64,000 bases of DNA from JALYLC01 sp035696365. GTDB lineage: Bacteria; Actinomycetota; Thermoleophilia; Gaiellales; JALYLC01. This document shows positions 15,616-23,059 of this stretch, piece after piece (position 1 is the first letter of the stretch; every line of letters begins with the position of its first letter). The notes under the pieces were generated by a model, which ran no database searches, was not told the DNA's origin, and saw nothing but the letters and a program-made list of their open reading frames with translations. A program made the translations under genes and the position numbers. Where the stretch lies: contig DASRQS010000099.1 in NCBI GenBank assembly GCA_035696365.1, forward strand, positions 1 through 64,000, given 5' to 3'.

Positions 15616-15785
15616 TGCCGGTGATCGGCTCGACCGATCTCTCCGTCCTCCCGCTCTGCCTCGGCACCAGCATGTGCGGCTGGCAGCGCCCGCACGCCCG
15701 AGCAGCTCGCCGAGCTGCCCCCATGGCCGAGCTCGTGCTCGATCACACGGACACTGCTCGTCTCTCCGCGGCTTCCTCGCCCTAG
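15615..15785 (+). pseudogene. Aldo/keto reductase remnant: N-terminus joined to C-terminus
   Basis: A 56-codon frame starts as an aldo/keto reductase (MPVIGSTDLSVLPLCLGTSM, then CGW) and ends as the tail of one (MAELVLDHTDTARLSAASSP). The roughly 270 residues between are missing. In another frame the middle reads ARTPEQLAEL, a usual C-terminal motif of the family, so a small frame slip lies at the junction as well. The catalytic Tyr and Lys are gone. The TGATG overlap with the pump gene suggests former coupling. Confidence 0.75.
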
Positions 15786-15830
15786 CCGGAGGGCGCGCTC
15801 TCAGAGCGAGGCGTCGTACTCTGCCGGGCG

Positions 15831-16541
15831 ATGAGCGGCAAGAACGCAGTCGTCCTGCTGAGTGGTGGGCTGGATTCGACCACGGTGCTGGCAATCGCCC
15901 GCGGCGAGGGCTACCTCCCGTATGCGCTGAGCTTCTCCTACGGCCAGCGGCACGTGGCCGAGTTGGAGGCGGCGCGGCGGATCGCGGCGGCGGCGGGGGT
16001 GGCCGGCCATGTGGTGGCGGAGATCGATCTGCGCGTCTTCGGCGGCTCGGCGCTGACGGCGGACATCGCGGTGCCGAAGGGCCGCTCCGAGGGTGAGATG
16101 GGCGGTGGCATCCCGATCACCTACGTGCCGGCGCGCAACACGATCTTCCTTTCCTTCGCGCTTGCCTATGCCGAGACGCTGGGCGCCAGCGACATCTTCG
16201 TGGGTGTCAACGCGCTCGACTACAGCGGCTATCCGGATTGCCGCCCGGAGTACATCGAGGCCTTCGAGCGCATGGCCAACCTGGCCACCAAGGCCGGCGT
16301 GGAGGGCGCGCGGCGCCTCCGGATCCACGCGCCGCTGATGCAGCTCAGCAAGGAGGCCATCATCCGCCGCGGGCTGGAGCTCGGCGTCGACTACTCGGTC
16401 ACGCGGAGCTGTTATGACCCCGACGATGCGGGCCGCGCCTGCGGCGGCTGCGACGCCTGCAAGTTGCGGCTGCGCGGCTTCGCGGCCGTCGGCGTGCCCG
16501 ATCCCGCGCCCTATCAGACCGACGCGGCCGGGACGCGATGA
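15831..16541 (+). CDS. queC: 7-cyano-7-deazaguanine (preQ0) synthase QueC (236 aa)
   Basis: QueC converts 7-carboxy-7-deazaguanine to preQ0 with ammonia and two ATP. The PP-loop SGGLDSTT lies at residues 11-18, FSYGQRH follows, and ITYVPARNTIFLSFALAYAE is typical. The C-terminal zinc site is complete (CYDPDDAGRACGGCDACKLR, four cysteines). It is the first gene of a queC-queE-queD operon with 4- and 1-base overlaps. preQ0 can feed tRNA queuosine or 7-deazaguanine DNA modification; no queF, tgt or dpd gene is in the window, so the end product is open. Confidence 0.95.
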   Translation: MSGKNAVVLLSGGLDSTTVLAIARGEGYLPYALSFSYGQRHVAELEAARRIAAAAGVAGHVVAEIDLRVFGGSALTADIAVPKGRSEGEMGGGIPITYVPARNTIFLSFALAYAETLGASDIFVGVNALDYSGYPDCRPEYIEAFERMANLATKAGVEGARRLRIHAPLMQLSKEAIIRRGLELGVDYSVTRSCYDPDDAGRACGGCDACKLRLRGFAAVGVPDPAPYQTDAAGTR

Positions 16542-17176
16542 CCTACGCCGTCAAGGAGATCTTCTACACGCTGCAGGGCGAGGGAGCCAACGCCGGGCGC
16601 CCCGCGGTCTTCTGCCGCTTCGCCGGCTGCAACCTCTGGAGCGGGCACGAGAAGGACCGCGCAGGCGCCGTGTGCACGTTCTGCGACACCGACTTCGTCG
16701 GCACCGACGGCGACGGCGGCGGCAAGTTCCGCAGTGCCGGCCAGCTCGCGGCGGCCGTCGCCGAGAAGTGGCCGAGCGCCGGCGGGCGCGGCCGGCCGCT
16801 TGTGGTCTGCACCGGTGGCGAGCCGCTCCTGCAGATGGACGCGGACCTGGTCGTCGCGCTCCACGAGGTCGGCTTCGAGATCGCGCTGGAGACCAACGGC
16901 ACGCTCGCGCCGCCCGACGGCATCGACTGGATCTGCGTCAGCCCCAAGGCTGGATCGACGACCGTTTTGCTGCGCGGCAACGAGCTCAAGCTCGTCTATC
17001 CGCAGCCCGAGGCACCGCCCGATCGCTACGCCGACGCCGACTTCGAGCACTTCTTCCTGCAGCCCATGGACGGCCCCGAGATCGCCGCCAACGTCGCCAG
17101 CACGGTGGACTACTGCCTCGAGCACCCCCAGTGGCGGCTCAGCCTGCAGACGCACAAGATCACGGGCATCCGCTAG
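16538..17176 (+). CDS. queE: 7-carboxy-7-deazaguanine synthase QueE (212 aa)
   Basis: A radical SAM enzyme that contracts the ring of 6-carboxytetrahydropterin. IFYTLQGEGANAGRPAVFCR leads to the cluster cysteines: GCNLWSG, then VCTFCDTDF after an enlarged spacing, the C-x14-C-x2-C arrangement typical of QueE. VCTGGEPLLQ is the GGE motif for SAM binding. The start ATG overlaps the queC stop (ATGA). Length fits the family. Confidence 0.94.
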   Translation: MTYAVKEIFYTLQGEGANAGRPAVFCRFAGCNLWSGHEKDRAGAVCTFCDTDFVGTDGDGGGKFRSAGQLAAAVAEKWPSAGGRGRPLVVCTGGEPLLQMDADLVVALHEVGFEIALETNGTLAPPDGIDWICVSPKAGSTTVLLRGNELKLVYPQPEAPPDRYADADFEHFFLQPMDGPEIAANVASTVDYCLEHPQWRLSLQTHKITGIR

Positions 17177-17535
17177 TGGAGATCTTCAAGCAGTTCACGT
17201 TCGAGGCGGCCCACCGGCTGCCGATGGTCCCGCCCGAGCACAAGTGCGCGCGGCTGCACGGCCATTCGTTCCGGGTGGAGCTGCACGTGCGCGGCGAGGT
17301 CGACGAGGAGCTCGGCTGGTTCATGGACTTCGCCGATCTCGAGGCGGCTTTCAAGCCCGTCTACGCCCAGCTCGACCACCAGTACCTGAACGAGATCGAG
17401 GGGCTCGAGAACCCGACCAGCGAGAACCTCGCGCGCTGGATCTGGGAGCGAGTCGCGCCCGCGCTGCCGGGACTCTGCAGGGTGGTCGTGCGCGAGACCT
17501 GCACGTCGGGCTGCGTTTACGACGGTCCTGCCTAG
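17176..17535 (+). CDS. queD: 6-carboxytetrahydropterin synthase QueD (119 aa)
   Basis: QueD makes 6-carboxytetrahydropterin from dihydroneopterin triphosphate. The zinc-binding histidines are in FEAAHRL and LHGHSF, and the catalytic cysteine in HKCARLHGHS. FMDFADLEAAFKPV, LDHQYLNE and NPTSENLARWIWE are family motifs; RETCTSGCVYDG ends the fold. The start is GTG, one base overlapping the queE stop (TAGTG). The end overlaps the convergent hypothetical gene by 4 bases. Confidence 0.94.
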   Translation: MEIFKQFTFEAAHRLPMVPPEHKCARLHGHSFRVELHVRGEVDEELGWFMDFADLEAAFKPVYAQLDHQYLNEIEGLENPTSENLARWIWERVAPALPGLCRVVVRETCTSGCVYDGPA

Positions 17536-18323
17536 ATGTCGCGCACCTCAATCTCGAGCTGCGGACGCTCGCTCGCGAGGATCTCGAGCTCGACGGATCC
17601 GAAGCGATCGCCCGCGCCGAGCAGGCCCGCGCGCGGCGAATTGAGCAGGTCGAGCACCTCGCTCTCGCCCGCGCGCAGCTCGCCGCCCAGCCGGCGCGCG
17701 GCCTCGGCCGGGTTCTCTCCGGCGTAGACCTGGAATGACGCACGAACGCCGTCGAGCAGCCTCTTGATGAGCTCCGTGCTGCCGCGCTCGCGATCCGACC
17801 CGGTGGCGAGGCGCACGTGCAGAGCGAGTCCGCCCGGAGGGGCCGGATCGACCACGGGAAGCGTCCCGACCGCGACGCGGCGAACCGCGAGCCACACGAG
17901 TCGCGCGCTGTCGAGCTCGAACACGCCGGCGATCGGCACCTGCAGCGAGGCCCGCACCGCCGGCTCGTCCTCACCGGCTACCGCGGCTGCGGGCACGCGC
18001 CGGTAGCGCTGGACGATGCCCTCGCAGTCGGCGCCTCGCGCCGCTCGCAGGCGAACGCCCACCGCCACCTGCGCCTCGGGGATGCGCGGGTTGTAGAGCA
18101 GTGCGTCGGCGAGCTCGACCGCGCCGCGCGGCGCGCCCGCGAGCGTGGCCTCGAGGATCGTCCCATCCGCGACGGGAAGCGCCCGAAGGTCGTCGCGAAT
18201 GGCACTCGCGCACCTGCTCATCCAATCGGGCACCGGGCCGCTCGGGAAGCGCAGCGGCTCGGGCAGGGCGGCGGTGACGACGCCGCCGTCCGTGCCCACC
18301 GACCAGGTGCGAAACCCCTCCAC
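17532..18323 (-). CDS. Hypothetical protein (263 aa), function unknown
   Basis: I do not recognise the family. The sequence is soluble-looking, without signal peptide or membrane segments. Recognisable stretches are LADALLYNPRIPEAQVAVGV, VPIAGVFELDSARLVWLAV and RFGSVELEILASERPQLEIE; alternating hydrophobic residues suggest a mostly beta fold. Codon usage and third-position G+C look like genuine coding sequence. It overlaps queD by 4 bases at its 3' end and follows a 39-codon phosphotriesterase-like stub on the same strand by 15 bases. Confidence 0.6.
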   Translation of the reverse strand: MEGFRTWSVGTDGGVVTAALPEPLRFPSGPVPDWMSRCASAIRDDLRALPVADGTILEATLAGAPRGAVELADALLYNPRIPEAQVAVGVRLRAARGADCEGIVQRYRRVPAAAVAGEDEPAVRASLQVPIAGVFELDSARLVWLAVRRVAVGTLPVVDPAPPGGLALHVRLATGSDRERGSTELIKRLLDGVRASFQVYAGENPAEAARRLGGELRAGESEVLDLLNSPRAGLLGAGDRFGSVELEILASERPQLEIEVRDI

Positions 18324-18338
18324 CGCGGCCGGGACGCC

Positions 18339-18458
18339 TCAGCCCGCCCGCGCGAGGAAGGCGCAATAGCCGCTCGCGCGGATGATGTGCTCGTACATGA
18401 GCGTCCGGCCGAGCTCGTCGACGGCGACGGGCCCGCGCACGGTCTCAACGCTGCTCAA
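18339..18458 (-). pseudogene. Phosphotriesterase-like N-terminal stub (39 codons)
   Basis: A TTG start with GAGAGGA seven bases upstream begins SSVETVRGPVAVDELGRTLM followed by YEH. This matches the opening of phosphotriesterase-family metal hydrolases (VRGPI..ELG.TLMHEH), with Tyr in place of the first metal-binding His. After that only RASGYCAFLARAG and a stop remain. The barrel is absent, so this looks like an internal deletion that fused the start to a short tail. Confidence 0.5.
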
Positions 18459-18677
18459 CGGCCATTCCTCTCAGCTCGTCCTGCTTCGGGCGGCGTCGGA
18501 GTAGGGCGTGCTGCCGCCGTTCGAGGTCTGCCCGCCGTCCACGACGATCTCGACCCGACCCATTCGCACACGAGTCTATTTCGTCCCTGGTTGCGGCGGG
18601 CGCGCCGGCGGGTTGTCGCTTGGCCGTGGCGGGCCGGTCGCATGGCCGCCGGCCGATTGGCCACACCGCGCCGCTGG

Positions 18678-18683
18678 TAAACT
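18678..18683 (+). promoter_or_regulatory. -10 element (TAAACT) of the moxR-DUF58 operon
   Basis: TAAACT lies 6 bases before ATG 18689 and 42 bases before GTG 18725. A start of transcription near 18689 would give a 36-base leader carrying AGGAG before the GTG. The stretch 18459-18677 upstream contains nothing else I can identify. Confidence 0.4.
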
Positions 18684-18724
18684 CACCCATGCGTGAAGTT
18701 CGCGACCCCTCAGGAGCCCGTTAC

Positions 18725-19744
18725 GTGAGCGATCCGACCCCCGCAGCGGCCACGCAGGGGCCGGGAGCCAAGGCGGCCGCGGCCGAATTCCGCAGCGCCG
18801 TCGCTGCCATCGAGGAGCAGGTCAGCGCCGCGATCGTGGGGCAGCGCGAGGCCGTGCGGGGCGTGATGATCAGCCTCATCCTGGGCGGGCATGCGCTGCT
18901 CGAGGGCGTGCCGGGGATCGGCAAGACGAGCATGGTGCGGGCCTTTGCGTCTGCGCTCGGGATCACCCACAGCCGCATCCAGTTCACCCCCGATCTCATG
19001 CCAGCGGACATCACGGGCACCGTGGTGCTCGTCGACCGGCCCGACAGCGCGCCGCAGCTCGTGTTCCAGGCCGGCCCGCTGTTCGGCTCCCTCATCCTGG
19101 CCGACGAGATCAACCGCGCGAGCCCACGCACGCAGAGCGCGCTGCTCGAGGCGATGCAGGAGGGGACGGTCACGATCGGCAGCGACACGCACCACCTCCC
19201 GCGGCCGTTCTCGGTGCTCGCCACGCAGAACCCGGTCGAGATGCAGGGCACCTACCCGTTGCCCGAGGCGCAGCTCGACCGCTTCCTGCTCAAGCTGTTC
19301 TTCGACTATCCGAGCGTCGACGAGCTGACGGCGATCGTGCGGCGCACGACCGAGGGGCTCGCCGAGCCGGCGCCGGTCGCCGACGGCGCGGCGCTCCTCC
19401 GCATGGGTGAGCTGGCCCGCTCGCTGCCGGCCGCCTCGGCCGTGCTCGACTACGCGAGCCGCAGCGTGATCGCGCTGCAGCCGCTGCCCGGCGCCGACAA
19501 GCTCGTGCGCGACTACGTGCGCCTCGGCCCGAGCCCCCGCGGCGCGCAGGCGCTCAGCTTGGCCGGTAGCGTCGCCGCCCTGATCGCAGGCCGCAACCAC
19601 CTCTCGTATGACGACGTCCGCGCCGTCGCGCTGCCCGCGCTTCGCCATCGGCTGATCCTCACGTTCGACGCCGAGCGCAACGGCGTGACCGCCGACGACA
19701 TCGTCAACGCGGTCATCCGAAGCGTGCCCGAAGACGCGCCGTGA
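18725..19744 (+). CDS. MoxR family AAA ATPase (339 aa)
   Basis: MoxR ATPases act as chaperones that help assemble or activate VWA-domain proteins and enzyme complexes. Walker A is GVPGIGKTS, Walker B LILADEINRASPRTQSALLE, followed by PFSVLATQNPVEMQGTYPLP (sensor 1) and EAQLDRFLL. GTG 18725 is preferred because AGGAG lies 8 bases upstream; ATG 18689, directly after a -10 element, would add 12 residues and is the alternative. The gene overlaps the DUF58 gene by 4 bases, the standard MoxR-DUF58 pairing, and faces an operon of VWA/membrane proteins. Confidence 0.92.
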   Translation: MSDPTPAAATQGPGAKAAAAEFRSAVAAIEEQVSAAIVGQREAVRGVMISLILGGHALLEGVPGIGKTSMVRAFASALGITHSRIQFTPDLMPADITGTVVLVDRPDSAPQLVFQAGPLFGSLILADEINRASPRTQSALLEAMQEGTVTIGSDTHHLPRPFSVLATQNPVEMQGTYPLPEAQLDRFLLKLFFDYPSVDELTAIVRRTTEGLAEPAPVADGAALLRMGELARSLPAASAVLDYASRSVIALQPLPGADKLVRDYVRLGPSPRGAQALSLAGSVAALIAGRNHLSYDDVRAVALPALRHRLILTFDAERNGVTADDIVNAVIRSVPEDAP

Positions 19745-20637
19745 GCGACGACGAACGGCCGCTGCTCGACGGCGAGTTGCTGCGGCAGCTCGACCGCCTG
19801 CGGCTCTCGACGCTGACGGCGATCGTGGCCGGCCTCGTCGGAGAGCGCCAAGGGCGCGCGCGCGTCGCCCGCCTCGAGTTCGCGGACTACCGCCCCTACG
19901 TGCCGGGCGACGAGCTGCGCCGCATCGACTGGAACGTCTACCGGCGCCTGCACCAGCTCGTCGTGAAGGTGGGCGCCGAGGACGGGCGCCTCTCGCTCGT
20001 GCTGCTGGTCGATACGAGCCGCTCGATGCGCGTCGGACAGCCCAGCAAGGCCCGCGCCGCGCAGCGGATGGCCGCCGCGCTGGCCGCGATCGCGCTGCTG
20101 CGCGGCGACCAGGCCGAGGTGCACGCGCTCGGCGACGGGCACTCGCGCCCGCTCGTCCGGCTGGACGGCCCGCGCCAGCTCACGCAGCTCGTGTACGAGC
20201 TGGAGCGACTGCCGGAATCGCTCGGCACCGGGCTCGAGGCTGCGCTGTCCGACTACGCGCGAGGGGGCAGGCCGAGCGACGTCGCGCTGCTGATCAGCGA
20301 CGCCCACGTGCCGCCCGAGGAGCTCGAGCCAGCCTTGCGGACGCTCGCCTCCTGCGCGCGCACGGCCGGGCTCATCCACCTGGTCTCCGAGGACGAGCTG
20401 GAGACGGAGCTGCGCGGGCCCGTCGAGCTGCGGGACGCCGAGAGCGGCCGGGCGATCGAGACCACGCTCGACGATCGGACCGCCGCCGAGTATGCGGACC
20501 GCTTCGCCGGGTTCGAGGACGCCGTGCGCGACCAGTGCCGCGAGCTGGGCCTGCGCTACCTGCGCGCGCGCAGCGACGAGGAAGCGCTCGACCTGCTGCT
20601 CGCGCACGCAAGCGACGTGGCCGTCACCTTCGCCTGA
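19741..20637 (+). CDS. DUF58 domain protein (298 aa)
   Basis: The DUF58 signature RPYVPGDELRRIDWNVYRR is at residues 56-74. It is followed by a VWA-like segment with LVLLVDTSRSMRVGQ, which keeps the D-x-S-x-S metal site. DUF58 proteins work with MoxR ATPases; the partners here are probably the VWA membrane proteins encoded by the facing operon. No membrane segments are seen. The start GTG overlaps the moxR stop; the last 14 bases overlap the convergent VWA gene. Confidence 0.88.
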   Translation: MSDDERPLLDGELLRQLDRLRLSTLTAIVAGLVGERQGRARVARLEFADYRPYVPGDELRRIDWNVYRRLHQLVVKVGAEDGRLSLVLLVDTSRSMRVGQPSKARAAQRMAAALAAIALLRGDQAEVHALGDGHSRPLVRLDGPRQLTQLVYELERLPESLGTGLEAALSDYARGGRPSDVALLISDAHVPPEELEPALRTLASCARTAGLIHLVSEDELETELRGPVELRDAESGRAIETTLDDRTAAEYADRFAGFEDAVRDQCRELGLRYLRARSDEEALDLLLAHASDVAVTFA

Positions 20638-23059
20638 ACTGCGAGCCCGGCAACATGCGCGCGGTCACGGAAATCAGGAAGAGCGCGAGCGCGAGGGCGA
20701 GCAGCGGCACCTGCCACGAACGCCGGTCGCCGGTGAGCGCTCCGGTGTCGCCCGGCGAGAACAGGGAGCCGCCCGTCTGCGTGGCGAGCTGGCCGAGCGT
20801 CGAGCGCCCGACGGACGTCGGCAGGTATTCGGCCGGATACGGAACGTCGACGCGAAGGACCCGCGTGCCGCCGAGCGCGCGCGGCAGCGCGAGCCTCAGC
20901 TCGTAGCTGCCGGCGGGGAGCGCGGGAACGTCGGCCGTGTACACGCTCGGCGTGCTCTCGTCGAGCGCGATCCTCTGACCCGCCGCCCCGGGACGGCCGA
21001 GCACGGCGCTCAGCCGCGTCAGCGGCGTGGGGCCGGCGGCTGCGAGGTCAACCCGGATGCCGGTCGAGGTCCCCACGGCTGCGGTGACCGAGGCGGGCTC
21101 TGCCGGCACGCCGCGCGCGAGCCAGCGCACGGCGTCGTTCCAGAGCGCCGTCCGGGGCGTCCAGTCCTTCGCCCAGGGCGCGCCGAGACCGGGAGTCCAG
21201 GACACGACGCGCCCCGTGCCGTACCCCCACTGGGCAAGCGCGGGCTCGGTCTTGTCGCTGCTGCTGCGTGCGATCAGGTCGACCTGGGCGCCGGGGCGCA
21301 GGCGCGTGACGACGTTGCCGGTGAGGGACGGCAGCTTCACGCCGACCAGCGAGCGCACGACCGGGCTGCTGCCCTGGGGGAGCACGTCCTGCAGGCCGTT
21401 GAGCTGCACGGGCTCTGCGCTCAGCCGCGTCTCCTTGACGAAGATCTTGGGCAGGTCGCGGGCGCGCTTCGTCGCGTACGTGTTGCCGCCGGTCGCCTGT
21501 GAGATCTGCCGCAGGAGGTTCGTGTCGACATCGGTGCCGAGCGCGACGGTCGCCACCGCGATGTGATCGCGCTTGAGCTCCGACAGCAGCCCCCGGTAGT
21601 CGTGCGGCTGGCTGATCCCGTCCGTCAGGAGGATGATGTGGCGATTCGGCGACCTGCTCGCCAGCACCTGGTTGAAGCCCGCCCTGAGGCCCAGGTAGAT
21701 GTCGGTGCCGCCGTCCGCCGTCAACCTGTTGATGCTCGCGAGCACGTGATCGGTCGAGGCCCCCGGCGTCACCCGCTGCATCGGCAGCACCTGGTGCGGG
21801 GCGATGTCGAAGGCGACGATGCCGAGCTCGTCGGCATGCTCAGAGACGAACGCCGCCGTCTGGCGCGCCGCGCTCAGGGCCATCGCCATCTTGGGAATGC
21901 CCTCGCCTCCGGCCGTGTCGGCCATGCTGCCGGAGCGGTCGAGCACCAACTCGATGGCGAGGTGCCTGCGCTGCAGGTCGCCGGGGCTGAGGCTCGCGAC
22001 CGGAAGCACCTGGTCGAGGGCACTGCGGGCGTACCCGCCCAGCGAGTAGGCGTGGCGACCGCCGAGCGTGAGCAGGCCCAGGCCCCCGTCGCGCACGGCA
22101 GTGCTGAGCGCGCTGAGCTGCCCCTTTGCAAGCAGGTCGGCCGGCACGTCGTCGAGCACGACCGCGTCGATGGCGGCATAGCCCGCCGCAGTCCCCGGGA
22201 GCGACGAGGGCGGCGCCACGGTCGTCTTGACCCCCCGCGCGCGCAGGATCGCGGCGATCTCAGGGCTGGGCGACACCGACGCCACGATGGCATTTGGTGG
22301 CGCGCCGACGTTCACGCTCGCGGTGAGCACGTCGTTCTGTGGTCGCTGGTCGCCGTCGAGCCGCACGCCGACGCGGAAAGCGTGCCACCCGACGGCGGCT
22401 GCGGTATAGGACAGCGTGAACGGGTTGTCACCCCTGCGCAGGCGGACGGCCTCTGTGGTCGGGCTGCCGTCGTCACGTGTCACCGAGAGCGTGGCCGCCG
22501 CGATCTCCGTCGAGCGCACGGTCACGAGCAGCGAAATCGTGTCGCCCTCGTGCACGGCGGCGGGCGCGTCGAGGCGGCTCAAGGCGGCGTCGCCGAGAGC
22601 GGTGTCCGCGAGCGGCACGGCGTCGACCGTGACGTTGCGCGCACGCGCGGCGGCGACGGCCCGCAGGGCATCGCCGGTCGTCTGCTCCCCGTCGCTGAGG
22701 ACGACGACACGGCCGCCCCGCGGCGCGGCGGCGATCGCGGACTCCACGCCTCCCTGCAGGTTCGTCGCAGCGCTCGCGCCCGAACTCACGCGCGCGGGCG
22801 GCAGCGCCTCGGCGCGCGCTCCGAACCCGACGACCCGGCAGGGCTGCACGCACCCGCCGGAATTCGCGCCGGCGATCCAGCGCGACTCGACGCCCTGCAT
22901 CGCGGCGTCCACGCTGGCCGAGCGGTCGACGGCGAGCACGGCCCGCGGTGCGTGCGACCCGGTGTGCACGTCGGCCGCCGCCCCGACGGCGGCCAGCGCC
23001 GCAACCACGGCGGTGGCGCCTGCGAGGCTCACGTGCCGTGCGAGAGCCCGCGCGTTCAC
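20624..23059 (-). CDS. Membrane-anchored VWA / GAT-like protein (811 aa)
   Basis: An N-terminal membrane segment (ATAVVAALAAVGAAADV) is followed by a partial VWA core (VLAVDRSASVDAAMQ), a beta-rich stretch, a class-I glutamine-amidotransferase-like segment (AAIDAVVLDDVPADLL to LLTLGGRHAYSLGGY) and a full VWA domain (IELVLDRSGSMADTAG, with TDGISQPHDY). A C-terminal helix (LLALALALFLISVTARML) anchors the other end. This layout is known for large BatA/BatB-associated membrane proteins exposed outside the cell. The GTG start overlaps the upstream stop (GTGA), so translation is coupled in the operon. The role is unknown; interaction with the facing MoxR/DUF58 pair is likely. Confidence 0.85.
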   Translation of the reverse strand: MNARALARHVSLAGATAVVAALAAVGAAADVHTGSHAPRAVLAVDRSASVDAAMQGVESRWIAGANSGGCVQPCRVVGFGARAEALPPARVSSGASAATNLQGGVESAIAAAPRGGRVVVLSDGEQTTGDALRAVAAARARNVTVDAVPLADTALGDAALSRLDAPAAVHEGDTISLLVTVRSTEIAAATLSVTRDDGSPTTEAVRLRRGDNPFTLSYTAAAVGWHAFRVGVRLDGDQRPQNDVLTASVNVGAPPNAIVASVSPSPEIAAILRARGVKTTVAPPSSLPGTAAGYAAIDAVVLDDVPADLLAKGQLSALSTAVRDGGLGLLTLGGRHAYSLGGYARSALDQVLPVASLSPGDLQRRHLAIELVLDRSGSMADTAGGEGIPKMAMALSAARQTAAFVSEHADELGIVAFDIAPHQVLPMQRVTPGASTDHVLASINRLTADGGTDIYLGLRAGFNQVLASRSPNRHIILLTDGISQPHDYRGLLSELKRDHIAVATVALGTDVDTNLLRQISQATGGNTYATKRARDLPKIFVKETRLSAEPVQLNGLQDVLPQGSSPVVRSLVGVKLPSLTGNVVTRLRPGAQVDLIARSSSDKTEPALAQWGYGTGRVVSWTPGLGAPWAKDWTPRTALWNDAVRWLARGVPAEPASVTAAVGTSTGIRVDLAAAGPTPLTRLSAVLGRPGAAGQRIALDESTPSVYTADVPALPAGSYELRLALPRALGGTRVLRVDVPYPAEYLPTSVGRSTLGQLATQTGGSLFSPGDTGALTGDRRSWQVPLLALALALFLISVTARMLPGSQFRRR

